Shown piece after piece: positions 35,084-43,034 of a DNA stretch of 64,000 nucleotides. Position 1 is the first letter of the stretch. Every line of letters starts with the position of its first letter. This stretch comes from an uncultured Winogradskyella sp. Its GTDB lineage: Bacteria; Bacteroidota; Bacteroidia; Flavobacteriales; Flavobacteriaceae. Location of the stretch: positions 124,001 to 188,000 of the forward strand of contig CAJXLB010000002.1 of assembly GCA_913055905.1 (NCBI GenBank). The letters are read 5' to 3'. The notes under the pieces are model-generated. The model had not been told where the DNA came from and did not search any database. It saw only the letters and a program-made list of their open reading frames with translations. The position numbers were made by a program, and so were the translations under genes.

Positions 35084-37766
35084 TTACTTATTGTTTTCCA
35101 TAATTGTCCTGTATTTGGCAAGCCTTTTTGTCATAGCTTTTTTAGCCGAAAAAAACGCTAAAAGTAAGTGGGTAAATAATTCCGTGGTCTACACGCTGTC
35201 CCTTGGTGTCTATTGTACGGCATGGACCTATTATGGAAGCATTGGTATAGCAGCCAATTCAGGTGTTAATTTCTTGCCTATTTATTTGGGGCCGGTTATT
35301 GCGGCTCCCTTATGGATTGTACTTCTCAGAAAAATTATAAGAATTTCCAAACAGCATAAAATAAGTTCTATAGCTGATTTTTTAAGTTTAAGATATGGCA
35401 ATAACAGGTTTTTAGGAGCGCTAGTAACGGTTGTTTGCTTATTAGGTATTGTACCTTATATATCGCTTCAGCTTAAGGCTGTTTCTGAAACCTTTCAACT
35501 ATTATCGGACGATTCCAGTTATGTATCAACCACCGTTTATGACGATTCTACATTTTACATAGCAGTCTTGTTAGCTGTTTTTGCTACTTTTTTCGGAACC
35601 CAAACCACAGATGCCTCAGAAAAACACAAAGGGATTGTAATGACAGTGGCTATTGAGTCCGTTCTTAAATTGGTGTTTTTTATTTGTGTAGGTGCTTATG
35701 TGACCTATGTTCTTTTTGATGGTACAGGAGATATCTATAAAAAAATGGCAGAAGCGCCTAACTTTAGTGCCTTAACAAGTGTCAATGGTTTTGAAAATGG
35801 CTTTATATGGTTATACACTATTTTATTGTCGTTTTTTGCCATTTTTCTTTTACCACGACAATTTCAGGTTTCTGTGGTTGAAAATGTTAGGAGTAAGCAT
35901 TTAAAGAATGCTATTTGGATGTTTCCGTTATACCTTTTGCTTTTCAATGTTTTTGTCATATTCGTGGCTTGGGCCGGAAACTTAAACATTGGCATTCCTG
36001 ATCAGGCAGAATATTACGCACTCTTGTTGCCTTTGCAAAATGGGAATACATTCCTTGCTTCCCTTGTGTTTCTTGGCGGCTTGTCGGCTGTTATATCTAT
36101 GGTAGTGGTTTCTACCTTGGCATTATCCGTGATGGTGAGTAATAATCTGGTTATTCCTTATGGGTTCTTAGACAGGTTTATTCAAAATCACCCAGAGCGT
36201 AATGCCAAGTATATTAAGAATATCAGGCGAATCTCCATATTTTCAATCATTATAATTGCTTATGCTTTTTATGTCAACTTTTCCTATGAATTGTCGTTGT
36301 ATTCCATTGGTCTAATTGCATTTGTCATCATAGCACAATTGGCACCGTCATTTTTTGTTGGACTATTTTGGAATCGAGGATCTTCTAAAGGAGCCATTAT
36401 TGGTATAATAGCTGGTTTTGCCATTACTTTTTACACCTTGATTCTGCCTTTTTCAATCCAAGCGTTTACAGGATCTAACGAATTTGTAGAGAATGGGTTT
36501 TTGGGAATTGAGTCTCTAAAGCCGCATGCACTTTTAGGTATCGATTTTTTAAGCCCACCGACTCATGCGTTTTTTTGGAGTATGTTGGCCAATGGCTTTT
36601 GTTACCTTTTGTTTTCTTTGCTGTACAAAGGGAATTACAGGGAACGCAATTATGCAGAGATGTTTGTAGACAGCCGTAATTATTCCGATTTGCAGGATGG
36701 GGCTTTAGTCTGGAAAGGTGAAGCTTATGTGGCTGAAATTAAAAAAGTGCTCAACAAATTTTTAGGTGAGGAGAGGACTGAGCGCGCATTAAGCTTGTTC
36801 TTCAGAAAATATAATCTTGCCCCAGATACTCAGATGGCCGATGCTAGATTAATCAATTTTTCTGAAAAGTTGCTTACAGGGAGTATTGGAAGTGCCTCTG
36901 CTAAGATTTTAATAGCAAGTGTCGTCAAGGAAGAGGAAGTAAGCCTAATCGAAGTGCTTAAAATTCTCGAAGAATCTAAAGAAACCATATCGCGAAACAA
37001 GCTACTGCGCGAAAAATCAGAGGAGTTGACCCAATTGACCTCTAAGCTTAAGGAGGCTAATGTGGAGTTGGTTGAAAAAGACAAACAAAAGGATGAATTC
37101 CTGGATACTGTAGCCCATGAGTTGAAAACACCTATAACAGGAATAAGAGCGGCCACAGAACTTTTGATGAGTGAATCTGATGAAATGCCTTCTGATCTGA
37201 GAAGCCAATTCTTAAAAAACATGATGCAGGATAGCGATCGGCTTTCCCGTCTTATTCATAATATCTTGGATTTTGAAAAGTTGTCCAAGGGAAGAGCGGA
37301 TCTAAACATTGCGAAATTTAATATTAGAGATACGATTTTAAAAGCAATTCAGAATCTAGAGCCGATTGCGGCCAAAAAACAAGTTAGTATTATCAACTCC
37401 AATAACAGTGATCTATTTGCAGAATATGATGAGGACCGCATACTTCAAGTACTTACCAATTTAGTTTCCAATGCTATTAAGTTTTGCAGGTCTGAAGAAG
37501 GGGAAATAGTTTTGGACTACAAATTTGAAAAAGGGTTTCTTCAGGTTACCGTGAAGGACAATGGAAGCGGAATTCCAAAACAAGATATACCTCATATTTT
37601 CGATAAGTTTTACCAATCTAAAAATCAAAATATAATAAAACCAGAGGGTAGTGGTTTGGGCTTAGCAATCTCAAAAACCATCATTGAAAATCACAAGGGG
37701 GAGATTTGGGTAAAAAACAACAAGAAAAGTGGTGTAACCTTTGGTTTTCAACTACCTTTTAAGTAA
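35076..37766 (+). CDS. Symporter-domain sensor histidine kinase (CrbS/CbrA-like)
   Basis: An 896-residue membrane kinase. Residues 1-560 are a complete SSS-type transporter domain of about 13 spans (SLGVYCTAWTYYGSIGIAAN, ISSIADFLSLRYGNN, SGVVV-type core SAVISMVVVSTLALSVMVSN). Residues about 575-650 look like the STAC linker domain. Then come a short coiled coil, a HisKA dimerisation domain with the phospho-accepting His681 (DTVAHELKTPITG) and an HATPase domain (NLVSNAIKF, DNGSGIP, GSGLGLAISKTI). In gamma-proteobacteria CrbS-CrbR kinases of this architecture control acs and acetate use; the location beside actP-like and acs genes fits the same role. The upstream small gene overlaps it; the receiver gene follows after 20 bases. 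Confidence 0.94.
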   Translation: MSNYLLFSIIVLYLASLFVIAFLAEKNAKSKWVNNSVVYTLSLGVYCTAWTYYGSIGIAANSGVNFLPIYLGPVIAAPLWIVLLRKIIRISKQHKISSIADFLSLRYGNNRFLGALVTVVCLLGIVPYISLQLKAVSETFQLLSDDSSYVSTTVYDDSTFYIAVLLAVFATFFGTQTTDASEKHKGIVMTVAIESVLKLVFFICVGAYVTYVLFDGTGDIYKKMAEAPNFSALTSVNGFENGFIWLYTILLSFFAIFLLPRQFQVSVVENVRSKHLKNAIWMFPLYLLLFNVFVIFVAWAGNLNIGIPDQAEYYALLLPLQNGNTFLASLVFLGGLSAVISMVVVSTLALSVMVSNNLVIPYGFLDRFIQNHPERNAKYIKNIRRISIFSIIIIAYAFYVNFSYELSLYSIGLIAFVIIAQLAPSFFVGLFWNRGSSKGAIIGIIAGFAITFYTLILPFSIQAFTGSNEFVENGFLGIESLKPHALLGIDFLSPPTHAFFWSMLANGFCYLLFSLLYKGNYRERNYAEMFVDSRNYSDLQDGALVWKGEAYVAEIKKVLNKFLGEERTERALSLFFRKYNLAPDTQMADARLINFSEKLLTGSIGSASAKILIASVVKEEEVSLIEVLKILEESKETISRNKLLREKSEELTQLTSKLKEANVELVEKDKQKDEFLDTVAHELKTPITGIRAATELLMSESDEMPSDLRSQFLKNMMQDSDRLSRLIHNILDFEKLSKGRADLNIAKFNIRDTILKAIQNLEPIAAKKQVSIINSNNSDLFAEYDEDRILQVLTNLVSNAIKFCRSEEGEIVLDYKFEKGFLQVTVKDNGSGIPKQDIPHIFDKFYQSKNQNIIKPEGSGLGLAISKTIIENHKGEIWVKNNKKSGVTFGFQLPFK

Positions 37767-37786
37767 ATTGTAATTCAATTAAAGCA

Positions 37787-38152
37787 ATGAAAAAGATTGT
37801 CATCGTTGACGATGAACCAAACATAGTGATGACATTGGAATATACCTTTAAAAAACAAAATTTTGAAGTGTATATCGCAAGGGATGGAAGTGAGGCTTTA
37901 GAGATTTTAAAGACCGTAATTCCAAATGTTATCTTGTTAGATGTTATGATGCCTAAAGTAGATGGTTATCAAACACTTAAGATAGTTAAAGAAAACAATA
38001 AGTTAAAAGACACTAAAGTGGTGTTTTTAACGGCAAAAAATAAAGCTTCAGATATTGAAAAAGGCTTAAAACTTGGAGCAGATAAATATTTAACAAAGCC
38101 ATTTTCAGTAAAAAAAATAGTTTCAGAAATTAATGAATTAATCTCTTCTTGA
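37787..38152 (+). CDS. Receiver-only response regulator
   Basis: A 121-residue CheY-like protein: acidic pair IVDDEPN, phospho-acceptor Asp52 (LLDVMMPKVDGY), VVFLTAKN and Lys104 (KYLTKPF). It has no DNA-binding or enzymatic output domain, unlike CrbR, which ends in a LuxR-type HTH. It follows the symporter-kinase by 20 bases and must be its partner. Its output is unknown: it may pass phosphate on, act by protein contact, or work with the InsA-like HTH protein of this region. Confidence 0.95.
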   Translation: MKKIVIVDDEPNIVMTLEYTFKKQNFEVYIARDGSEALEILKTVIPNVILLDVMMPKVDGYQTLKIVKENNKLKDTKVVFLTAKNKASDIEKGLKLGADKYLTKPFSVKKIVSEINELISS

Positions 38153-38168
38153 TTTCTGCTTTAATCAC

Positions 38169-38185
38169 CATTGGTTTTGTGTGCA
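38169..38185 (-). promoter_or_regulatory. 17-base motif shared with the porin operon (copy 2)
   Basis: CATTGGTTTTGTGTGCA, the exact reverse complement of 31394-31410, ending 31 bases before the ATG at 38217 that begins the acs operon. Confidence 0.65.
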
Positions 38186-38216
38186 AACAAACAATGTGTA
38201 ATTAAAGTAAAATAAA

Positions 38217-38444
38217 ATGAAACGACTTCGATTAAATGGTACAACTTCTGATATTCTTATCAGTGCATATGTTGTTGTGACCTTATATTTCCGTTTTAAA
38301 TTTGAGAATGCCTCCGCCACAGGTGTACTGGAATCCATTGTTATGGGTCTGTGCTTTGTGGTCATTTTATGGGTGCTGATTAAACTTAAATTTTTAAACC
38401 CCAATTGGTTTGGTTTGTTTAATTCCAAAACTTCAGAGCTATGA
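38217..38444 (+). CDS. Small membrane protein at the head of the acs operon
   Basis: A 75-residue protein with two hydrophobic segments (SDILISAYVVVTLYFRF and SIVMGLCFVVILWVLIKL), basic ends and no family that I recognise. The stop overlaps the prpE-like start by four bases (ATGA), so it is translated in concert with the acyl-CoA synthetases. The candidate 17-base operator is directly upstream. Function unknown. Confidence 0.75.
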   Translation: MKRLRLNGTTSDILISAYVVVTLYFRFKFENASATGVLESIVMGLCFVVILWVLIKLKFLNPNWFGLFNSKTSEL

Positions 38445-40354
38445 GTTATAATAAAATGTACGCTCAAAGTATTGATGCTAAAGAGGAATTCTGGAGAGAG
38501 CAAGCCAACGCATTAAGTTGGTATAAAAAACCAAAAACGATTTTAGGAAACGATGAGTATGGTTATCCGCAATGGTTTCAAGATGGAAAGCTTAACGTCA
38601 GTTATTTGTGTATAGATAAGCACATAGAGGACGGTTACGGAGATCAAAATGCCATAATATACGATTCGCCAGTGACCAATACCAAAACGTTTATTACATT
38701 TAATAAGCTGCATGAAGAAGTTTCAAAATTGGCAGGTGGTCTTCAAGCTCTCGGATTGTCTAAAGGTGATACGGTTATAATTTATATGCCAATGATTCCT
38801 CAGGCGCTCTATGCGATGTTAGCCTGCGCTCGGCTTGGTGTAATTCATTCTGTTGTCTTTGGTGGTTTTGCGCCACACGAACTGGCCATAAGAATTGATG
38901 ACTGCAAACCCAAGGCCATTATCACAGCGTCTAACGGAATTGAAATTGAGAAAATTATTCCTTATAAACCTTTTGTAGATGAGGCCATTAGTACAGCCCA
39001 AAGCAAACCAGAGCATGTTATTGTTTTTGATAGGCAATTAGGTGTTCCCATACCGCACAAACCTTATGACGTAGATTATACCGATTTAGTATCAAAATCG
39101 GTTAGTATTGAACCCGTTCCTGTGGAATCTAATCATCCACTGTATATTTTATATACCTCAGGAACTACAGGAAAACCAAAGGGTATTATTAGGGATACTG
39201 GTGGTTATGCCACAGCTTTAAAATTCTCTATGAAACACGTTTACGGCGTAGAATCCGGAGAGGTGTATTGGGCTGCTAGTGATGTGGGTTGGGTCGTGGG
39301 CCATAGTTACATAGTCTATGGGCCTTTGCTCAATAGAAATACAACTATTATTTTTGAAGGCAAGCCCATTAAAACGCCAGATGCCTCGACTTTTTGGCGT
39401 GTCATCAGTGAGCACAAAGTTGCCGTTATGTTTACCGCACCCACTGCAATCCGTGCCATAAAAAAAGAAGACCCTTCAGGTTCCTTTATTGAAAAATACG
39501 ATTTATCCACTCTGAAATATCAGTTTTTAGCTGGTGAACGTTGTGATGTAGCCACTTTGAATTGGGCCGAACAACATTTAAAGGTCCCGGTCATTGACCA
39601 TTGGTGGCAAACAGAAAGCGGTTGGCCTATGGTGGCAAATATGGTTGGTGTTGAACTGTTACCTGTAAAGCCTGGCTCCGCATCTTTTCCTGTCTGTGGG
39701 TACGATATTCAAATTTTAAACGAAAATGGAGTGCAAGTTCCTGCCGATGTAGAGGGTTTTGTAGCCGTTAAACTGCCGCTGCCTCCAGGATGTCTTTTAA
39801 ATTTATGGGGAAATCCTGAGCGTTTTAAAGCTGGCTATTTGAGTCGTTTTCCAGGTTACTATTTCTCAGGAGATGGTGGTTATGTAGACGAGGATGGCTA
39901 TGTGTTTATAACAGGTCGAGTAGATGATATCATCAATGTCGCTGGGCATCGTTTATCTACGGCAGAAATGGAAGAAATTGTTTCGAGCCACAATGATGTT
40001 GCAGAATGTGCTGTTTTTGGTGTACACTGCGACTTAAAAGGTCAAAAGCCACTGGCTCTTGTTGTTTTAAAATCCGAAACAAGTTCAGGTCACGATGCCA
40101 TCACTAAAGAAATAATTGCCGAAGTGCGGCACGAAATTGGAGCAGTAGCGTCACTTAAAGATGTTTTGGTAGTTCAACGATTACCGAAAACGCGATCTGG
40201 CAAAATTTTACGTAAATTACTTCGTCATATTTCGGATGATTTAGAATATAATGTCCCTTCAACTATTGACGATATAACTATTATTTCAGAAATAGAACAA
40301 GTATATAAGCAAAATCAAATAGGTATCCATAAAAACATAATCAATCATGAGTAA
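38441..40354 (+). CDS. prpE: Propionyl-CoA/acyl-CoA synthetase (PrpE/ACSS3-like)
   Basis: A 637-residue AMP-forming acyl-CoA synthetase. It has the P-loop ILYTSGTTGKPKGIIRDTGG, WAASDVGWVVGHSYIVYGP, DHWWQTESGWPM (A5), FSGDGGYVDEDGYVFITGR (hinge) and the catalytic C-terminal Lys588 in TRSGKILRKLLR. The N terminus (MSYNKMYAQSIDAKEEFW) and SYLCIDKHIEDGYGDQNAI match PrpE/ACSS3-type propionyl-CoA synthetases more than Acs. It makes propionyl-CoA, possibly also acetyl-CoA. Its last eight bases overlap the acs start, so the two synthetases are translated together. The exact acyl preference is inferred. Confidence 0.87.
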   Translation: MSYNKMYAQSIDAKEEFWREQANALSWYKKPKTILGNDEYGYPQWFQDGKLNVSYLCIDKHIEDGYGDQNAIIYDSPVTNTKTFITFNKLHEEVSKLAGGLQALGLSKGDTVIIYMPMIPQALYAMLACARLGVIHSVVFGGFAPHELAIRIDDCKPKAIITASNGIEIEKIIPYKPFVDEAISTAQSKPEHVIVFDRQLGVPIPHKPYDVDYTDLVSKSVSIEPVPVESNHPLYILYTSGTTGKPKGIIRDTGGYATALKFSMKHVYGVESGEVYWAASDVGWVVGHSYIVYGPLLNRNTTIIFEGKPIKTPDASTFWRVISEHKVAVMFTAPTAIRAIKKEDPSGSFIEKYDLSTLKYQFLAGERCDVATLNWAEQHLKVPVIDHWWQTESGWPMVANMVGVELLPVKPGSASFPVCGYDIQILNENGVQVPADVEGFVAVKLPLPPGCLLNLWGNPERFKAGYLSRFPGYYFSGDGGYVDEDGYVFITGRVDDIINVAGHRLSTAEMEEIVSSHNDVAECAVFGVHCDLKGQKPLALVVLKSETSSGHDAITKEIIAEVRHEIGAVASLKDVLVVQRLPKTRSGKILRKLLRHISDDLEYNVPSTIDDITIISEIEQVYKQNQIGIHKNIINHE

Positions 40355-42254
40355 TTATCATATCAAGCATTTTGAAGAATATTTTCAAGTGTATCGTAAA
40401 TCTGTTAATAACCCAGAGTCTTTCTGGGAAGAAATAGCCGAAGAACATTTCGTTTGGCGCAAGAAATGGAATAACGTATTGCGTTGGGATTTTCAGAAAC
40501 CAGAAATTAAATGGTTTGAAGGTGCTCAACTCAACATAACGGAAAATTGCCTCGACAGGCATTTGCATACAAGGGGTGACAAAACGGCTATTTTATTTGA
40601 GCCTAACGATCCTAACGAACCTGCGGAGCACATTACCTATAAACAGCTCTATGATAGAGTGTGTAAATTTGCTAATGTTCTTCACGATAAGGGAATTTCA
40701 AAAGGCGATCGTGTTTGTATTTATCTTCCAATGATTCCAGAATTGGCAGTAGCTGTATTGGCTTGTGCACGAATTGGAGCCATTCATTCCGTCGTATTTG
40801 CAGGTTTTTCATCTACCGCCTTATCCACACGTATTAATGACTGTGATGCTAAAATGGTTATCTGTGCAGATGGATCTTACAGAGGGTCCAAAACGATTGA
40901 TTTAAAAGGTATAGTAGATGAGGCTTTAAAGGATTGTCCTGGTGTGGAATCCGTTTTGGTTGCTAAGCGCATTAACTCGGATATTGCAATGAAGGAAGGG
41001 CGTGACGAGTGGCTCCAGCCACTTTTAGATGAGGCTTACCGAGAGTATTCAGCGGTAATTATGGATGCCGAAGACCCACTTTTTATTTTGTATACTTCAG
41101 GTTCCACTGGAATGCCGAAGGGCATGCTTCATACCATCGGAGGTTATATGGTTTATACAGCTTATACCTTTAAGAATGTGTTTCAGTATAAAGAAGAGGA
41201 CGTTTATTGGTGTACTGCGGATATAGGTTGGATTACAGGTCACAGTTACATCGTCTATGGTCCGTTATGCAATGGCGCCACAACCGTTATGTTTGAAGGT
41301 GTTCCTAGTTATCCTGATTTCGGTCGTTTCTGGGAAATTGTAGACAAGCACAAGGTTAACCAGTTTTACACGGCGCCAACAGCAATAAGGGCTTTGGCTA
41401 AGCACGGAACTGAATTAATCGAGAAATACGACTTGTCTTCACTGAAAGTACTTGGCTCCGTCGGTGAACCCATAAACGAAGAGGCTTGGCATTGGTATAA
41501 CGATAATGTGGGAAAAAAGAAAAGTCCGATTGTAGATACCTGGTGGCAAACAGAAACAGGTGGTATTATGATAACGCCAATCCCATTTTCTACGCCCACC
41601 AAACCAACCTATGCAACCTTGCCATTCATTGGGATTCAACCAGCCTTAATGGATGAAAATGGACAAGAGATTAAGGGAAATCAAGTCGATGGACGTCTTT
41701 GTATTAAATTTCCTTGGCCGTCAATGGCGCGTACAATCTGGGGCAATCATCAGCGCTATAAGGATACTTATTTCTCGGCCTTCGAAAACATGTACTTCAC
41801 AGGAGATGGCGCTTTGCGTGATGAGGTAGGGTATTACCGAATTACCGGGCGAGTAGATGATGTTATTATAGTTTCTGGCCATAACTTAGGTACTGCACCA
41901 ATTGAAGATGCCATTAACGAGCATAATGCCGTTGCAGAGTCTGCCATTGTTGGTTTTCCTCATGATGTTAAAGGTAATGCGCTCTATGGATTTATCACCC
42001 TTAAAGACGTTGGGGAAACGAGACAGCACGACAATGTGAGAAAGGAAATTAATCAGCTCATTACAGATCGAATTGGTCCTATAGCTAAATTGGATAAAAT
42101 ACAGTTTACTTCAGGATTGCCTAAAACACGTTCTGGTAAAATTATGAGACGAATATTAAGGAAAATAGCGTCCCACGAAACTGAAAATTTAGGTGACACA
42201 AGTACTTTGCTCAACCCTGAGGTGGTCCAAGAAATCATGGACAACGTCAAATAG
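40347..42254 (+). CDS. acs: Acetyl-CoA synthetase
   Basis: AMP-forming acetate-CoA ligase of 635 residues: N-terminal YRKSVNNPESFWEEIAEEHFVWRKKW, P-loop FILYTSGSTGMPKGMLHTIGG, WCTADIGWITGHSYIVYGPL, the acetate-pocket region TWWQTETGGIMITP and hinge FTGDGALRDEVGYYRITGR. The C-terminal Lys598 in KTRSGKIMRRILRKIA is the classic acetylation target. It supplies acetyl-CoA for the glyoxylate shunt genes 2 kb downstream. Last gene of the operon; a terminator follows. Confidence 0.96.
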   Translation: MSNYHIKHFEEYFQVYRKSVNNPESFWEEIAEEHFVWRKKWNNVLRWDFQKPEIKWFEGAQLNITENCLDRHLHTRGDKTAILFEPNDPNEPAEHITYKQLYDRVCKFANVLHDKGISKGDRVCIYLPMIPELAVAVLACARIGAIHSVVFAGFSSTALSTRINDCDAKMVICADGSYRGSKTIDLKGIVDEALKDCPGVESVLVAKRINSDIAMKEGRDEWLQPLLDEAYREYSAVIMDAEDPLFILYTSGSTGMPKGMLHTIGGYMVYTAYTFKNVFQYKEEDVYWCTADIGWITGHSYIVYGPLCNGATTVMFEGVPSYPDFGRFWEIVDKHKVNQFYTAPTAIRALAKHGTELIEKYDLSSLKVLGSVGEPINEEAWHWYNDNVGKKKSPIVDTWWQTETGGIMITPIPFSTPTKPTYATLPFIGIQPALMDENGQEIKGNQVDGRLCIKFPWPSMARTIWGNHQRYKDTYFSAFENMYFTGDGALRDEVGYYRITGRVDDVIIVSGHNLGTAPIEDAINEHNAVAESAIVGFPHDVKGNALYGFITLKDVGETRQHDNVRKEINQLITDRIGPIAKLDKIQFTSGLPKTRSGKIMRRILRKIASHETENLGDTSTLLNPEVVQEIMDNVK

Positions 42255-42275
42255 CACCCTTTGATTAGTAGCTTC

Positions 42276-42326
42276 AATCCGAATTCGACTCATTTTCTTA
42301 TGGGTTCGTAATTCGGATTTTTTTTT
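42276..42326 (+). terminator. Intrinsic terminator after acs
   Basis: Ten-base arms AATCCGAATT (42276-42285) / AATTCGGATT (42310-42319) with a 24-base loop and a nine-base T run. Confidence 0.8.
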
Positions 42327-42377
42327 AATAGGTATATCATTGTTGTTTTTGGTTATATCTTCGGCCAAAATTACCCT

Positions 42378-43034
42378 ATGTTAAAAGCTGTTTTATTTGA
42401 TATGGATGGTGTTATTGTGGATACCGAACCTCTGCATTACAAGGCGTATCATCGCATGTTCAATGATGTTGGTATAAATGTAAGCGAAGAGCTATATGAT
42501 TCTTTTACAGGCCAATCAACACTAAATATTTGCAGGCGACTGGTTAATCACTTTGAGTTGCGCAATCCTGCGGAGGAATTGATTCGTCTTAAGCGTCAAC
42601 ATTTTAAATATTTGTTTGATAATGATCAAGACCTTACACTCATCGATGGCGTTTTGGACATCATAAAAGAGTATTACAGTAACGGTATTACCTTGGTAGT
42701 GGCTTCCTCAGCTTCTATGCCCAATATCAATCGTATTTTCAATAGGTTTGATCTAAACCAATATTTCAGTGGAAAATTTAGTGGAGCCGATTTGAAACAG
42801 TCCAAGCCACATCCCGAAATTTTCTTAAAAGCGGCTGCCCATACAGGTTTTAACAAGTGTCAGTGTATGGTTATCGAAGATTCAACAAATGGGATTGCTG
42901 CCGCAAAGGCTGCCGGTATTTTTTGTGTTGGGTACAAAAGTTTGCATTCGCACGGCCAGGATTATTCAAAAGCGGATGTGGTTATTTCGGATTTTAATGA
43001 GATAGCTTATCCTAAGGTCAAAGTGTTATTTTGA
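42378..43034 (+). CDS. HAD-family phosphatase (beta-phosphoglucomutase-like)
   Basis: A 218-residue HAD hydrolase: FDMDGVIVDTEPLHYKAY holds nucleophile Asp8 and Asp10, SSASMPNINRIF is motif II, SKPHPEIFLKAA contains the motif III Lys, and VIEDSTNGIAAAKAAG gives the acidic motif IV. The helical cap is type C1, as in beta-phosphoglucomutase, GPH and 2-deoxyglucose-6-phosphate phosphatases. Substrate unknown. Its last nine bases overlap the 3' end of the convergent regulator gene. TATCTTCG at 42356 is one base off a -7 box. Confidence 0.9.
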   Translation: MLKAVLFDMDGVIVDTEPLHYKAYHRMFNDVGINVSEELYDSFTGQSTLNICRRLVNHFELRNPAEELIRLKRQHFKYLFDNDQDLTLIDGVLDIIKEYYSNGITLVVASSASMPNINRIFNRFDLNQYFSGKFSGADLKQSKPHPEIFLKAAAHTGFNKCQCMVIEDSTNGIAAAKAAGIFCVGYKSLHSHGQDYSKADVVISDFNEIAYPKVKVLF

